From NCBI GenBank assembly GCA_021154785.1, contig JAJKHX010000114.1:1-34197 (forward strand): a DNA stretch of 34,197 nt. The letters are read 5' to 3'. The stretch is from Nocardiopsis sp. GTDB taxonomy: Bacteria; Actinomycetota; Actinomycetes; Streptosporangiales; Streptosporangiaceae. A model generated the notes under the pieces. It did no database searches and was not told the DNA's origin. It saw only the letters and a program-made list of their open reading frames with translations. The position numbers and the translations under genes are program-made. Below are positions 33,666-34,197 of the stretch, piece after piece (the stretch's first letter is position 1; each line of letters opens with the position of its first letter).

Positions 33666-34197
33666 TCAGTGCGTCGCGAGCGTGAAGATCACTGCCTGCC
33701 GGCTGAGGGCCGGGGCGACCGGGCCTATCCCGGTCAGCGCAGAGCGGGTGGCCTCCAGCGCGGTGATCTCATGTGTCCGCCCTGTGCCGGAACCGGTGAT
33801 GCCGCTGACGTGCGGCCGCGCCCACCTGTTCCCGGCACCGAGCGTCCACACGACAACCTCCTGCCCGCCAGTCCCGCTATATTCCCCGGCGGCGGCGAAG
33901 CCGCGGGTGCTGGCGGTGAGCGCGGTGACGGCCGTGTCGGGCCCGGGCAGGCCGAGCGGTATCTCCCGCCAGGTCATGCCGCTATCCGTCGAGAGCTCGG
34001 CAAACGCCCGGGTGGCCGCTCCGGTAATGGCGGGACCGCCAGTCGCGACGACGCGGCTGCCGCTGACCGCGATCTGGTTGAGCTGGGCGTTGGGCGCACC
34101 GGCGGGAAGCGGCAGCACGATCGTCCGCCAGACCCGGCCGTTGGACGTCACCCACACAGCGGGCTTGCCCTGGTGCGAGCCGACTGACACGAAGCCA
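33666..34197 (-). CDS. Beta-propeller/BNR-like protein, partial (5' end beyond window)
   Basis: Frame open to window edge (GFVSVGSHQGKPAVWVTSNGRVWRTIVLP..., STDSGMTWREIPL, GFAAAGEYSG). Confidence 0.65.
   Translation of the reverse strand, partial: GFVSVGSHQGKPAVWVTSNGRVWRTIVLPLPAGAPNAQLNQIAVSGSRVVATGGPAITGAATRAFAELSTDSGMTWREIPLGLPGPDTAVTALTASTRGFAAAGEYSGTGGQEVVVWTLGAGNRWARPHVSGITGSGTGRTHEITALEATRSALTGIGPVAPALSRQAVIFTLATH

Overview
This is a high-GC actinobacterial (Streptomyces/Actinomadura-like) chromosomal window. Annotation is by reading translations and motifs only; no database search was run. Left part: a GH3 lipoprotein, then a PaaX-type regulator divergent from a compact benzoyl-CoA epoxidation operon (boxC, boxB, benzoate-CoA ligase, GNAT), followed by a CHAT/TPR protease + intracellular subtilisin + small beta-rich protein module (7.67-12.04 kb). 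The CHAT/S8 module is the best candidate for a poorly described conflict or signalling system. Middle part: malic enzyme, Rv2466c-like thiol oxidoreductase, hydrolase/MFS/MerR, LLM oxidoreductase, secreted protein, peptidase, winged-helix protein, glsB nested antisense in an over-extended metG, deaminase, HATPase, MOSC and RidA. Right part (~25.9-34.2 kb) is accessory: a phospholipase-D remnant, a RICIN-like secreted protein, a decayed ISL3 transposase, a short SARP-like regulator, a BNR sialidase, a second transposase remnant, a start-less gene remnant, and an unusual locus. In that locus a 16-bp sequence (GATAACAGCAAGAAGC) occurs three times around an orphan ORF, a nested hairpin and a truncated tyrosine-recombinase-like gene.
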